DNA of 64,000 bases from Hymenobacter psoromatis (GCA_001596155.1 CP014771.1:3658001-3722000); one strand, 5' to 3'. Positions 51,715 to 60,451 are shown, counted from the first letter of the stretch. The notes: generated by a model not told the origin, from the letters alone. Program-made: numbers and translations.

Positions 51715-54460
51715 TGTAGGTAACCGTCGGAATGGGGGTGCCGAAAATTGAAAGCTGATAGCCATTGATAGTGCCGTTTTGCGATTTGTAATAGACGGAG
51801 TAAGGATTCTGGCGGCCGGTGAGGTTGTACACGCCCACCGTCCAGGAGCTGTGGAAAGGCTTGTGCACCTTGTGGTTGCCTTCAATATTGAGGGCCAAAT
51901 CGACGCGGAAGTAGTCGGGCACCCGGTAGGCGTTGCGGTCTGAGTAGAGCAGGCGCAGCGTGTTGTTGAGGTAGTACTTGGCCAGCGGCAGCGTGATGGG
52001 CCGGCCGGTGCTGTAGTTCACGTTCACGGAGGTGCTGAAGCGGCGCGAGAAGCGGTAGTTGCCCACCAGCGTGGCCTCGTGGGGCTTGTCGTAGTTGCCG
52101 GGGTAGTAGTTGCCGCCGTTCACCTGGTCGGTGGCGGTGTTCACCCGCACCAGCGTGCGCGAGTAGGTGTAGCTCAGCCAGCCATTGACGCGGCCCGTGG
52201 ACTTGCGCACCAAAAACTCGACGCCGTAGGCGCGGCCCTGGGCGTTCAGCACGTCGGTTTCGAGGTGGTGGTTGAGGATGAGCACCGCGCCGCTCTTGTA
52301 GTCCACAAAGTCGCGGGTGGTTTTGAAGTAGCCCTCCACCGACGTCTCAATGGTATTCTCCCGAAAATTGTGGTAGTAGCCCAGCGCGAACTGGTCGCCC
52401 ACCTGCGGCCGGATGTAGCGGTCGCTCAGCTTCCAGGTATCGGTCGGCGACATGGCGGCCGTGTTGGAAAGCTGGTGAATATACTGGCGCGTGCGGCCCG
52501 CGCTGGCCTTGAGCGCCGAGGTGGGGGTAAGGGCAAAGCGCGCCGCCAGCCGGTATTCCGGCCCCTGGTAAGTCTGAATAACTTGCCCGCTGCTGTAGCT
52601 GGTAGTGCCCGAAATCGTGCCTTCCGAGCGCGACACGCCGGGCAGATACTCATTCGACACGCCCGGCCCGAGCGCATTGTAAAGCGAGTAGCGCAAGCCC
52701 AGGTCGAGGGCCAGGCGCGGCGACACGTCCCAGTGGTCGGCGGCGTAGAGGGCGCTTTCCAGGCCCTGCTCGCGGTCAAGTACGTCGCTGGTAGTCAGCG
52801 ACATTTCGCCAATCGGCGTGCGCGCGCCGGGCGCCACGTGGTAGAGCGTGCTGCTGCCCCCGAAGGTGACGGTGTGCCGCGCATCGCGGAAATAGGTGAG
52901 GTCGGCGCGCAGCCCGCTCTGGTTCAGCGCATACGAAAAGGTGGAGGCGCTGGTCGGGTTCAACTCGCTCGAATTGCTGAACGCGTAGCGGCTGTACGTG
53001 CCCGTGAGTACCCCCGACAACTGGCTGCTAAAGCCGTGCTGCCACTTGAGGCTGGCGGCCGTGTTGCTATACTCAAACGTGGTATCGCTGGCCAGCCGAA
53101 ACCGGTCGCGGCTGAAATAGCCGGTGGCGTACAGCGAGTTGTGCGCGTCGAGGTCGTAGCTCAGGTGCGCGTTCAGGTCGTAGAACGAGGCTGCGCTCTT
53201 CTTCAGGCTGGCATCGGGCACGAGGTGCAGCAGCCAGTCGGAATACGAGGTGCGCCCGCCGAGGAGAAACGAGCCCTTGTCCTTCACCAGCGGCCCTTCC
53301 AGGGTGAGGCGGCTGGTGAGCGGCCCGATGCCGGCCGCGCCACTAATCTTTTTGCGGTTGCCCTCGCGGGTTTCAATATCCAGCACCGAGGCCAGCCTAC
53401 CCCCATACTTGGCCGGGATGGCGCTCTTATACAGCTCCACCGACTTCACCACGTCGGGGTTAAAAGCCGAGAAAAAGCCGAACAAGTGCGCCGGGTTGTA
53501 AATGGTCGCGTCGTTGAAAAGGACCAGGTTCTGGTCGGTGTTGCCGCCGCGCACACTAAAGCCCGTGCTACCCTCCCCGATGGACTTCACGCCCGGCAGC
53601 AGCAGCACCGCCCGCAGCACATCGGCCTCGCCAAACACCGAAGGCAGCTGCTTTATCTGCTTGATGTCCAGCTTCTCCACGCCCATGCGGGTGCTGCTCA
53701 CATTCTGGTCCTGGCCGCCTATCACCACCACTTCCTTGAGGGGCGTAATGTCCTGCTCAGCCTCGATATCGAGCTGGCCATTAGCGTACAGCATCACCTG
53801 GCGGCGCGTGTTGCGTAGGCCAATGCCGCGCACGTTCAGCACGTAGCGGCCCACCGGCAAGGTCAGGGTGTAGGAGCCAAACTGGTCGGTAGCGGTGCCA
53901 ATGACCGGGCCTTCCACGAACACCGCCGCGCCCACCACCGGCTCGCCAGCCCGGGCGTCGCGTACGCGGCCAGTGAGGGTGGCCCGGCTGCCGGCCGGCG
54001 CGGGCTGGCCCTTGCCCACCTCGTAGAGCCGGGTGGCCCCGGCGCCGGCCGGCCGCCCCGCGCTGATGGCCGGGTCGGCGGGGTTGTCGGCGGCCACGTC
54101 GGGCGCGGGGGCGGTGAAGTAGCCGGGCGGCAGCGTGGTCTGAATGCCCGGCGCGGCCGCGATAAACACGTGCCCCGCCGCATCGACGGACGCTTGCAGC
54201 TTGCTGCCCGCCAGCGCCTGGGCCAGCACCTGGGCCAGCGGCTGCCCGGTGGCAGTCAGGTTCACGGTGAGGCTGTCCACATCAGCCGCGTTATAGAAGA
54301 AACGGTAGGGGGTAGTGGCCTCCACGCGCCGCGCAAACTCCACGAAAGGCAGGTGCTCGAAGCGCCCGCTAATGGGCGGCCCGCCCTGCTGCCCATAACC
54401 CTGCAACGCCACCCCGCTCAGCAAAAACGCGAGCAGCATAAAACGGTAAAAATTCAGCAT
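51701..54460 (-). CDS. TonB-dependent receptor with STN and carboxypeptidase-regulatory-like domains
   Basis: 919 residues. A signal peptide (ending ALQGYGQ) is followed by a secretin/TonB short N-terminal (STN) domain (about 28-100, PYRFFYNAADVDSLTVNL), a regulatory-like beta domain (about 155-245, ATLTGRVRDARAGEPVVGAA), the plug (about 255-370, GFSVRGGNTDQNLVLFNDA) and a 22-strand barrel ending in a terminal aromatic residue. The STN domain often marks receptors that signal to anti-sigma factors, but no sigma/anti-sigma pair is adjacent; the substrate is unknown. The gene leads the DUF4249 and MG2-like run. Confidence 0.93.
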   Translation of the reverse strand: MLNFYRFMLLAFLLSGVALQGYGQQGGPPISGRFEHLPFVEFARRVEATTPYRFFYNAADVDSLTVNLTATGQPLAQVLAQALAGSKLQASVDAAGHVFIAAAPGIQTTLPPGYFTAPAPDVAADNPADPAISAGRPAGAGATRLYEVGKGQPAPAGSRATLTGRVRDARAGEPVVGAAVFVEGPVIGTATDQFGSYTLTLPVGRYVLNVRGIGLRNTRRQVMLYANGQLDIEAEQDITPLKEVVVIGGQDQNVSSTRMGVEKLDIKQIKQLPSVFGEADVLRAVLLLPGVKSIGEGSTGFSVRGGNTDQNLVLFNDATIYNPAHLFGFFSAFNPDVVKSVELYKSAIPAKYGGRLASVLDIETREGNRKKISGAAGIGPLTSRLTLEGPLVKDKGSFLLGGRTSYSDWLLHLVPDASLKKSAASFYDLNAHLSYDLDAHNSLYATGYFSRDRFRLASDTTFEYSNTAASLKWQHGFSSQLSGVLTGTYSRYAFSNSSELNPTSASTFSYALNQSGLRADLTYFRDARHTVTFGGSSTLYHVAPGARTPIGEMSLTTSDVLDREQGLESALYAADHWDVSPRLALDLGLRYSLYNALGPGVSNEYLPGVSRSEGTISGTTSYSSGQVIQTYQGPEYRLAARFALTPTSALKASAGRTRQYIHQLSNTAAMSPTDTWKLSDRYIRPQVGDQFALGYYHNFRENTIETSVEGYFKTTRDFVDYKSGAVLILNHHLETDVLNAQGRAYGVEFLVRKSTGRVNGWLSYTYSRTLVRVNTATDQVNGGNYYPGNYDKPHEATLVGNYRFSRRFSTSVNVNYSTGRPITLPLAKYYLNNTLRLLYSDRNAYRVPDYFRVDLALNIEGNHKVHKPFHSSWTVGVYNLTGRQNPYSVYYKSQNGTINGYQLSIFGTPIPTVTYNVRF

Positions 54461-54519
54461 AAATACCTGTTAATCAAAATAATAATTGGCTAATAAAAGT
54501 CTATTTTCTTAAATAATGC

Positions 54520-55263
54520 CTACCTGACCAACGTGTTGTAGTAAGCTACCAGCGCGGTCAGCGAGGCCGCCCGTCCTTCCTCCCGGAAGGAGAGGTGTCG
54601 GCTGCGGGCAAACCGCTGCAAGTCAGCTTTTTTAGTTGGGAAAATAGCTGTAATGTCCCTGAGCCGGCTCACCACGTAGTAGTCTGTGTCGCGCTGCAGC
54701 ACGTAGCGGATAGTCTCGTCGTAGTAGCCTTCCATGCCGAACTGCGTAGGGCGCTCTGATAGCTTGCGGGTGCGCCGGGCCAGCAGGCGGGCGGGGCCAT
54801 CCACCAGCAGGTCGTAGAAGCCGGTGCGCACCTGCGGGTTGGCCACCGAGTCGGTGGTGAGGCGCACGAAGTGGTGGCCGCCCAGCGTGAAGCTCGCCAC
54901 TTTCTCGGGCACCAGCTGCAAGGCAATGGCCCGGCTCGGCGGCAGCACTACCACGCGGTCGAGGTGGCAGTCGTAGAGCATGGGCACCGCCACGAAGTCG
55001 AAGCCATCGTAGCGCAGGCTGCCCGGCTGCGGGCTGGGCAGTAAAAAAAACGGACTACCCTGCACGTACGGCTTGGGGCGGCTCACGTACTCCGTCCCAT
55101 TGAGCAAATGCGAATCGGCCTGGGTGGCCGCGTAGTAGCGCTGGGCGGCCACGGTCACCGCCGCTTGCTCACTCGAATCAACTCTGGCAACTACTTGAGC
55201 CTTAGCTGTATGAATGCGAATTGATAGGAGCAGTAAAAGAGGGTAGTAAACTAAGGTTTTCAT
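54520..55263 (-). CDS. Secreted protein of unknown function
   Basis: 247 residues with a signal peptide (ending HTAKAQ). The mature part mixes helix and strand and has a Tyr-rich segment before its C-terminus (MEGYYDETIRYVL, DTDYYVVSRL). I do not recognise a family. It lies 59 bases upstream of the TonB receptor gene on the same strand and may be co-transcribed. TACTTTTG on the minus strand (55281-55288) looks like a -7 element 18 bases before the start, without a properly spaced TTG. Confidence 0.7.
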   Translation of the reverse strand: MKTLVYYPLLLLLSIRIHTAKAQVVARVDSSEQAAVTVAAQRYYAATQADSHLLNGTEYVSRPKPYVQGSPFFLLPSPQPGSLRYDGFDFVAVPMLYDCHLDRVVVLPPSRAIALQLVPEKVASFTLGGHHFVRLTTDSVANPQVRTGFYDLLVDGPARLLARRTRKLSERPTQFGMEGYYDETIRYVLQRDTDYYVVSRLRDITAIFPTKKADLQRFARSRHLSFREEGRAASLTALVAYYNTLVR

Positions 55264-55422
55264 GAAGAAGCATAGAAACCCAAAAGTAGCTGCTGGCTTA
55301 CAAACTCTTCACCTAAAGCGCCTGCCCTGCCCGGCGTTCTTCCCGTGGGGAGGGGTAGGGCACCCGGCGGCTATTGAGCCCGGTAACGGACCTTTGCAGC
55401 TCGCCGGCTGTTGCGCCACTTC

Positions 55423-56583
55423 ATGAAGAAAATATTTTCCCGCCTGCTGGGTAAGATTAAGCGCCGGGCCACTCGCGCGCCGGTCACCATTTGGCTCGCC
55501 AGCGTGCCGGCCAGCACGCCCGCCGCGGCCACGCTCTACCTCACCGGCTCGTGCAATGGCTGGACCACCGACGACCCGGCGTTTGCCTTCACCTTCGACC
55601 CCGCCAGCGGCGGCTACTACCTGGCCCTACCCCCCGGCCGGGGCACCCTGGACTACAAAGTGTGCCGCGGCAGCTGGGCCACCATCGAAACCGACGCCAA
55701 CAATCTGGCCGTGCCCAACCGCCGCCACCTCTACGGCCAGGGTCCGCGCGAGCTGCGCCTGCACGTGCTGAACTGGGAGGACCAGGGCGGCATCGCGCCG
55801 CTGCGGCAGCATTCGGCGTCGCCTAACGTGCACATTCTCAGTCCTGATTTCCCGATGCCGCAGCTGCGACGCACGCGCCGGGTGTGGGTATATCTGCCGC
55901 CCGACTACGGCACCGGCGAGCGCCGCTACCCCGTGCTCTACCTGCAGGATGGCCAGAACGTGTTCGACCAGTACACGTCCTTCGCCGGCGAGTGGGGCGT
56001 CGATGAAACCCTCGACCAGTTAGCGGCCAGCGGCCAGGACCTGGGCGGCTGCCTGGTAATCGCCGTCGATAACGCGGACCAGCACCGCCTCGACGAGTAC
56101 TCGCCCTGGCGCAACCCTCGCATCCGGCGCGGCGGCGAAGGCGAGCAGTACGTTGATTTTCTGGTCAATACCCTCAAACCCTACATCGACCACCACTACC
56201 GCACCCGGCCCGAGCGGGCGGCTACCTACGTGGCGGGCTCCAGCATGGGCGCGCTCATCGCCACCTACGCGGCCCTGCGCCACCCGGCGGTTTTTGGGGG
56301 GGTAGGGGCCTTTTCGCCGGCCTACTGGTTTGCCGGGCCGAGCCTGCTGGCCTACATCGCCCAGCATGCCCCACGCCCCGACACGCGCTGGTATTTCGTG
56401 TGCGGTGCCCAGGAAGGCCCCTCAATGGTACCGCTGATGACCACCGTGCGCGACGCCCTGCACGGTGCCGGCGTACCTGATACTAATCTGAATTTCAACG
56501 TCTTGTCTGATGGCGTGCACGCCGAATGGTTCTGGCAACGCGAGTTTGCCGGGGCTTACGAGTTCCTGATTTCTGGTTCGTAA
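55423..56583 (+). CDS. Esterase-D-like alpha/beta hydrolase with N-terminal glycan-binding-like domain
   Basis: 386 residues from the ATG at 55423; an upstream TTG (55411) is less likely. Residues 20-110 form a CBM48/AMPK-like beta-sandwich (LYLTGSCNGWTTDD, GTLDYKVCRGSW). Residues 130-386 form the esterase fold, with VWVYLPPDYGTG, VLYLQDGQNVFD, the nucleophile Ser in AGSSMGALIA and His in DGVHAEWFW. Similar fusions include carbohydrate esterases and enterochelin-esterase-like proteins. No signal peptide is evident, so it would act in the cytoplasm; the substrate is unknown. Confidence 0.88.
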   Translation: MKKIFSRLLGKIKRRATRAPVTIWLASVPASTPAAATLYLTGSCNGWTTDDPAFAFTFDPASGGYYLALPPGRGTLDYKVCRGSWATIETDANNLAVPNRRHLYGQGPRELRLHVLNWEDQGGIAPLRQHSASPNVHILSPDFPMPQLRRTRRVWVYLPPDYGTGERRYPVLYLQDGQNVFDQYTSFAGEWGVDETLDQLAASGQDLGGCLVIAVDNADQHRLDEYSPWRNPRIRRGGEGEQYVDFLVNTLKPYIDHHYRTRPERAATYVAGSSMGALIATYAALRHPAVFGGVGAFSPAYWFAGPSLLAYIAQHAPRPDTRWYFVCGAQEGPSMVPLMTTVRDALHGAGVPDTNLNFNVLSDGVHAEWFWQREFAGAYEFLISGS

Positions 56584-56591
56584 TCGGGCCG

Positions 56592-56749
56592 TTTGTCATT
56601 GCGAGCGCAACGCAGTGGAGCGCGGCAATCTTTCCTTGGTCGTTCGCTTCATTGAGTTAGTAATTCTGCTGGGAAGGAAAGATTGCCGCGCTCCACTGCG
56701 CTCCACTGCGCTCCACTGCGCTCCACTGCGCTGCGCTCGCAATGACAAA
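56592..56749. repeat. CATTGCGAG-type palindromic repeat with an expanded arm
   Basis: Left arm about 56592-56635 (GTCATTGCGAGCG, CGCAGTGGAGCGCGGCAATC), right arm about 56675-56749 in inverse orientation. The right arm carries the 10-base word CTCCACTGCG four times in tandem (56691-56730), whereas the left arm has it once. It lies between the convergent esterase and endonuclease III genes. Confidence 0.8.
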
Positions 56750-56753
56750 TGCC

Positions 56754-57404
56754 TCAACCAGAAACTGCAAACTTCCCATAATACGCGCAGAAGTCGCTGA
56801 GGGGACACACGTTGCACTTGGGCGAGCGGGCCACGCACACGTAGCGTCCGTGCAAAATCAGCCAGTGGTGGGCCTTCGGAATGACTGCTTGCGGAATATA
56901 TTTCACCAACCCTTTCTCCACAGCCAGGGGGGTAGTGGCCGTTTTGGGCACCAGCCCCAGCCGGTGCGACACCCGAAATACGTGCGTATCAACCGCCATC
57001 GCGGGCTGGTTATAAATCACCGAAACCACCACGTTGGCCGTCTTGCGCCCCACGCCCGGCAGCCGCTGCAGTTCCTCGATGGTGCTCGGCACCTCGCCGC
57101 CAAAGTCGCTGGTGAGCAGCCGGCCCAGGCCCGCCAGGTGCCTGGCCTTATTATTCGGATACGACACGCTGCGAATAAACGGAAAAATGTCCTCGGCCGC
57201 CGCTTCGCCCAATGCGAGGGGGGTAGGGAACCGCGCCAACAGCGCGGGCATCACCTGGTTCACGCGCTTGTCGGTGCACTGCGCGCTCAGCACCACGGCC
57301 ACAATCAGTTCATACGGGTTGCCATAGGCCAGCTCGGTTTTGGGCTCCGGGAAATTCAGGGTGAAGTAGTCGAGAAAGCGGCGAAACCGTTCGGGGCGCG
57401 TCAT
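56754..57404 (-). CDS. nth: Endonuclease III
   Basis: 216 residues from the ATG at 57404 (MTRPERFRRFL); 21 upstream codons come from a repeat. The helix-hairpin-helix motif LPGVGRKTANVV carries the catalytic Lys (about 120), the catalytic Asp is in AVDTHVFRV, and the [4Fe-4S] cluster ligands follow the rule C-x6-C-x2-C-x5-C (CVARSPKCNVCPLSDFC). The enzyme removes oxidised pyrimidines and nicks the abasic site. Confidence 0.96.
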   Translation of the reverse strand: MTRPERFRRFLDYFTLNFPEPKTELAYGNPYELIVAVVLSAQCTDKRVNQVMPALLARFPTPLALGEAAAEDIFPFIRSVSYPNNKARHLAGLGRLLTSDFGGEVPSTIEELQRLPGVGRKTANVVVSVIYNQPAMAVDTHVFRVSHRLGLVPKTATTPLAVEKGLVKYIPQAVIPKAHHWLILHGRYVCVARSPKCNVCPLSDFCAYYGKFAVSG

Positions 57405-57439
57405 AATCAGTTGGCAAGAAGCCAAAGCTAGCCAAAAAA

Positions 57440-57538
57440 GAACGTCATGCTGAGCTTGCCGAAGCATCTCGCTCGCACCGCTGGGTTACTAATCCAGCGG
57501 TGCGAGCGAGATGCTTCGGCAAGCTCAGCATGACGTTC
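57440..57538. repeat. Perfect 45-bp palindrome (GTCATGCTGAGC type)
   Basis: Arms 57440-57484 and 57494-57538 are exact inverted copies separated by 9 bases. The core AACGTCATGCTGAGCTTGCC is a widespread intergenic repeat word in Bacteroidota. It sits between nth and the small gene downstream of the sigma factor, where it could also terminate transcription. Confidence 0.9.
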
Positions 57539-57561
57539 TCTATAGGATAAAACAGCCGCGT

Positions 57562-57786
57562 TCAGCGCATAAACGTGCGCGCATACTGCAAAATGGCCGC
57601 CGTAGTGGCCGGGCGCGGGCGGCGCGCTAAGTGGTCGAGGGTGCGCTGGGCTAGCAGCAGGTCGGCGCAATCCACGGCGAGCGTGGAGTCGTGCAGCAGC
57701 GCGTCCTCGACGTCGTGCTGCTCGTCAGCTGGCAATTCGTTGTACACGTAGCGAAGCAACGTCGGGTGGGGTAAGGTTTGAATCAT
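57562..57786 (-). CDS. Small protein coupled to an ECF sigma factor, possible anti-sigma-like
   Basis: 74 residues from the ATG at 57786 (MIQTLPHPTLLRYVYNELPA). It is helical, with an acidic middle (ADEQHDVEDALLHD) and no zinc motif or membrane segment. Its start lies inside the upstream sigma gene, overlapping by 62 bases in another frame. Short proteins of the form LLRYVYNELP...E are common after ECF sigma genes in Bacteroidota. A role in controlling the sigma factor is inferred from position only. Confidence 0.7.
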   Translation of the reverse strand: MIQTLPHPTLLRYVYNELPADEQHDVEDALLHDSTLAVDCADLLLAQRTLDHLARRPRPATTAAILQYARTFMR

Positions 57787-58360
57787 ACAGGAGCGAATGA
57801 GCGGCCATTTTTTTCCGCAGGTTAATGAGAGCATAGCGCATGCGGCCCAGCGCAGTATTAATGCTCACGCCGGTTGCGTCAGCAATTTCCTGAAAGCTCA
57901 TGTCGCCGTAATGGCGCATCAGCAGCACTTCTTTCTGGGCAGCGGGTAGTTCCTGGATGAGCTGGCGCAGGTGCGCGTGGCTTTCTTCGCGCCCCAGCGC
58001 GTCGTCAGCCGACTCTTCCGAAAGGTGTAACGAATTAGCCAGCCCCATGTTGTCATCGAGGCTCGTTTGGGGCGCTCTTTTTGCGCGGCGGAAGGCGTCG
58101 ATGGCCAGGTTGTGCGCAATACGGCACAGCCAAGAGCCAAATTTGCCTTCGTCTTGGTAACGCCCGCTTTTGAGGGTGTGGATGGCCTTAATAAAGGTAT
58201 CCTGGGTGAGGTCTTCGGCCATATCCTCGTCGCGCACCACGAGGTGAATGGTCGTAAAGACCCGCGCCTGGTGGCGCTGGAGCAGCTGGGCAAATGCCGC
58301 TTCGCGGCCGGCCAGGTAGAGGTCGATGAGCGCGGAGTCGCTCGGCTGCATGGGTTCCAT
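57725..58360 (-). CDS. ECF-type RNA polymerase sigma factor
   Basis: 211 residues. Sigma region 2 (residues 15-90) includes LTQDTFIKAIHTL and GSWLCRIAHNLAIDAFRR; region 4 (about 135-190) includes LPAAQKEVLLMRHYGDMSF and EIADATGVSINTALGRMR. A 20-residue tail overlaps the following gene. ECF factors steer RNA polymerase to a small regulon in response to an envelope or stress signal. No classical membrane anti-sigma (FecR-like) gene is next to it. A good housekeeping promoter lies about 100 bases upstream. Confidence 0.93.
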   Translation of the reverse strand: MEPMQPSDSALIDLYLAGREAAFAQLLQRHQARVFTTIHLVVRDEDMAEDLTQDTFIKAIHTLKSGRYQDEGKFGSWLCRIAHNLAIDAFRRAKRAPQTSLDDNMGLANSLHLSEESADDALGREESHAHLRQLIQELPAAQKEVLLMRHYGDMSFQEIADATGVSINTALGRMRYALINLRKKMAAHSLLYDSNLTPPDVASLRVQRIAS

Positions 58361-58462
58361 AAAGAACTACGGATGATGGGGTAACGTAGAGCTTTCGGTC
58401 GATAGTGTGCAGCAGTTAAAAAAGGTGGAGTGAGCGAAAGATGAGGCCCACGATAATCGAGC

Positions 58463-58494
58463 CAAATGTAGCAGGCAAGGCCCGGATTTTACAA
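58463..58494 (-). promoter_or_regulatory. Promoter of the ECF sigma gene
   Basis: On the minus strand TTG (58492-58494), a 21-base spacer and TACATTTG (58463-58470) match the Bacteroidota consensus. Confidence 0.6.
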
Positions 58495-58629
58495 GTAGCT
58501 GGTGAGTTGGCGAAAATTATTTTTTCGCCATTTCGCGCATTTCGGCAACCTTGAATCGCGAAGGTAACCAACTACCGCCGAGCGGCCGCGTAGTACCGAG
58601 TGCTACGTTGGCCCTACCCCTTGATTATT

Positions 58630-59349
58630 ATGCCTACTTACCTCGCCCTCCATTACTGGGCCGGCTCCGGCCGCGAATTTGAGTTGCTGCTACCCCACTT
58701 GCCCGCAGGCAGCCGCCTGCTGGCCCCCGACCTGCCCGGCTTTGGGGCGCAGGCCGCCCCAGCGGGGTTCGACTATTCGGTGGCCAGCTACGCCGATTGG
58801 GTGGCGCACTACCTGGCTGAGCAGCAGGTAGTTGATTATCATATTATCGGCCATAGTATGAGCGGTAAATTTGCGCTGGCCCTGGCCGCGCGCCAGCCGG
58901 CGGGCCTGCGCGGGCTGCTGCTGCTCTCGCCCTCGCCGCCTACTCCCGAACCCATCAGTGACGCCGACCGGGCCGCCAGCTTGGCCGCCTATGGCAAGCC
59001 CGAAGAGGCTGAAAAGACGTTTCATGTTATCACCAACCGGCCGCTGCCCGCCGAGTGGCACGAGCGCGTGGTGGCCGACAACCTCCGCACTACCCAGGCC
59101 GCCTGGGACGCCTGGCTGCAAAGCGGCTCGCGCGAGGATATCTCGGCCCTGATGCCCCAGGTGCAAGTGCCCTGCCGCCTGCTGGTGGGCGAAGATGACC
59201 GCGCCATCCCGCTGGCCGCCCAGCGCCGCCAGACGCTGCCGCTGCTGCCCCCCGGCTCGCCGCTGGTGGTGGTGCCTGGGACCGGCCACCTGCTGCCGCT
59301 GGAAGCCCCAGAATTTGTGACCGAAGAGCTGGCAAAGCTTGTAGGGTAA
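58630..59349 (+). CDS. Alpha/beta hydrolase
   Basis: 239 residues from the ATG at 58630. The alpha/beta hydrolase triad is visible: nucleophile Ser in IIGHSMSGKFAL (near 80), Asp in VGEDDRAIPL (near 195) and His in GTGHLLPLE (near 221). An oxyanion-hole region HYWAGSGREF replaces the common HG-rich motif. There is no signal peptide, so it is cytoplasmic. Substrates range over esters, lactones and amides and cannot be told. The last three codons lie inside an inverted-repeat arm. Confidence 0.9.
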   Translation: MPTYLALHYWAGSGREFELLLPHLPAGSRLLAPDLPGFGAQAAPAGFDYSVASYADWVAHYLAEQQVVDYHIIGHSMSGKFALALAARQPAGLRGLLLLSPSPPTPEPISDADRAASLAAYGKPEEAEKTFHVITNRPLPAEWHERVVADNLRTTQAAWDAWLQSGSREDISALMPQVQVPCRLLVGEDDRAIPLAAQRRQTLPLLPPGSPLVVVPGTGHLLPLEAPEFVTEELAKLVG

Positions 59350-59457
59350 GCTTTAGCTTGCCGTAAAAAATGCTGTGCGTTCTATACCAATCACTCACAT
59401 TACGGCAAGCTAAAGCTTACCGTACATCCCTTTTCCAGCAAGCTAAAGCTTACCCTA
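59342..59457. repeat. Three-armed inverted repeat (GGTAAGCTT-AGCT family), second copy
   Basis: The left arm (59345-59366) pairs perfectly with 59400-59421. Shifted by three bases, it pairs equally well with a third copy at 59438-59457 (20 bp, partner 59342-59361). The two pairings are mutually exclusive. The left arm includes the stop of the alpha/beta hydrolase gene; the third copy ends 7 bases before the GH43 start. Confidence 0.85.
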
Positions 59458-59464
59458 TACTTTT

Positions 59465-60442
59465 ATGGCTACCTACCAAAACCCCGTGCTGGATGCGGAT
59501 TTTCCAGACCCTAGCATTGTGCTGGCGCCCGATGGCTACTACTACGCCTACGGCACGCAGACCAAGCGCAACGCGCTAATAATCAATATACAAGTAGCGC
59601 GCTCGCAGGATTTGACAGCGTGGGAATACCTCGGCGAAGCGCTGCCTGACAAGCCAGCCTGGGCCGCCACCAGCCAGCGCTTTTGGGCGCCCGACGTGAG
59701 CCGCCGCACCGATGGCCGCTACTTGCTCTACTACTCGGCGCAGCCCAATGACCCGGCCGCCGCCATGTGCCTGGGCGTGGCCGTGGCCGAGCATCCGGCC
59801 GGCCCCTTCGTAGATAGCGGCCAGCCGCTGCTGGCGGGGGGGGTAGGGTTTCAGGATATCGACCCCATGCGGTTTGTGGAGGCTACCGGGCGGCAGCTGC
59901 TATTCTGGGGCTCGGGGTTTGGGCCGCTGCGGGTGCGCGAGCTGGCCGCCGATGGCCTGGGCTTCGCGCCGGGCAGCGTGGCTGAGATAATGGTGCCGCC
60001 GCGGCCCGCCGGCCAGGCCGCCTACGGCCACCTCATCGAGGGCAGCTGGGTGCATTACCGCGCCGGCTGGTACTACCTGTTTTACTCGGGCGACAACTGT
60101 TGCGGACCCGTTGCCAGCTACGCCGTGCTGGCGGCGCGGGCGCGCCACCCGGCCGGCCCCTACGAAACGCTGGCCCAGGCGAGGGGCAACAACGGCACTA
60201 TCCTCACCGAAAATGACCGCTGGCTGGCACCTGGCCACAACTGCCTCGTGACCGACGCGGCGGGCCAGGACTGGCTGCTCTACCACGCCATCGACCGCCG
60301 TCAGCCCACCTTCGATGCCATCAACGACGAGCAGGGCCACTCGCGCCGCGTGCTGCTGCTGGATAAAGTCAGCTACGATGCCGACGGCTGGCCCTCGGTT
60401 GGCACGCCATCCATTGAGCCGCAGCCGGGGCCGGTGGTGTAG
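59465..60442 (+). CDS. Glycoside hydrolase family 43-like enzyme
   Basis: 325 residues. The five-bladed propeller of GH43 is indicated by the general base Asp in DADFPDPSIV (near 14), the pKa-modulating Asp in GFQDIDPMRF (near 128) and the acid Glu in HLIEGSWVHYR (near 191). YYYAYGT and WAPDVSRR are typical family motifs. Family members release arabinose or xylose from plant glycans. The lack of a signal peptide places this one in the cytoplasm, acting on imported oligosaccharides. No transporter for them is adjacent. Confidence 0.9.
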   Translation: MATYQNPVLDADFPDPSIVLAPDGYYYAYGTQTKRNALIINIQVARSQDLTAWEYLGEALPDKPAWAATSQRFWAPDVSRRTDGRYLLYYSAQPNDPAAAMCLGVAVAEHPAGPFVDSGQPLLAGGVGFQDIDPMRFVEATGRQLLFWGSGFGPLRVRELAADGLGFAPGSVAEIMVPPRPAGQAAYGHLIEGSWVHYRAGWYYLFYSGDNCCGPVASYAVLAARARHPAGPYETLAQARGNNGTILTENDRWLAPGHNCLVTDAAGQDWLLYHAIDRRQPTFDAINDEQGHSRRVLLLDKVSYDADGWPSVGTPSIEPQPGPVV

Positions 60443-60451
60443 CCGGATATT

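Noticed and set aside
52079..53818. 579-codon open frame on the plus strand
   Set aside because: Antisense to the TonB receptor gene, whose plug and barrel motifs are unmistakable.
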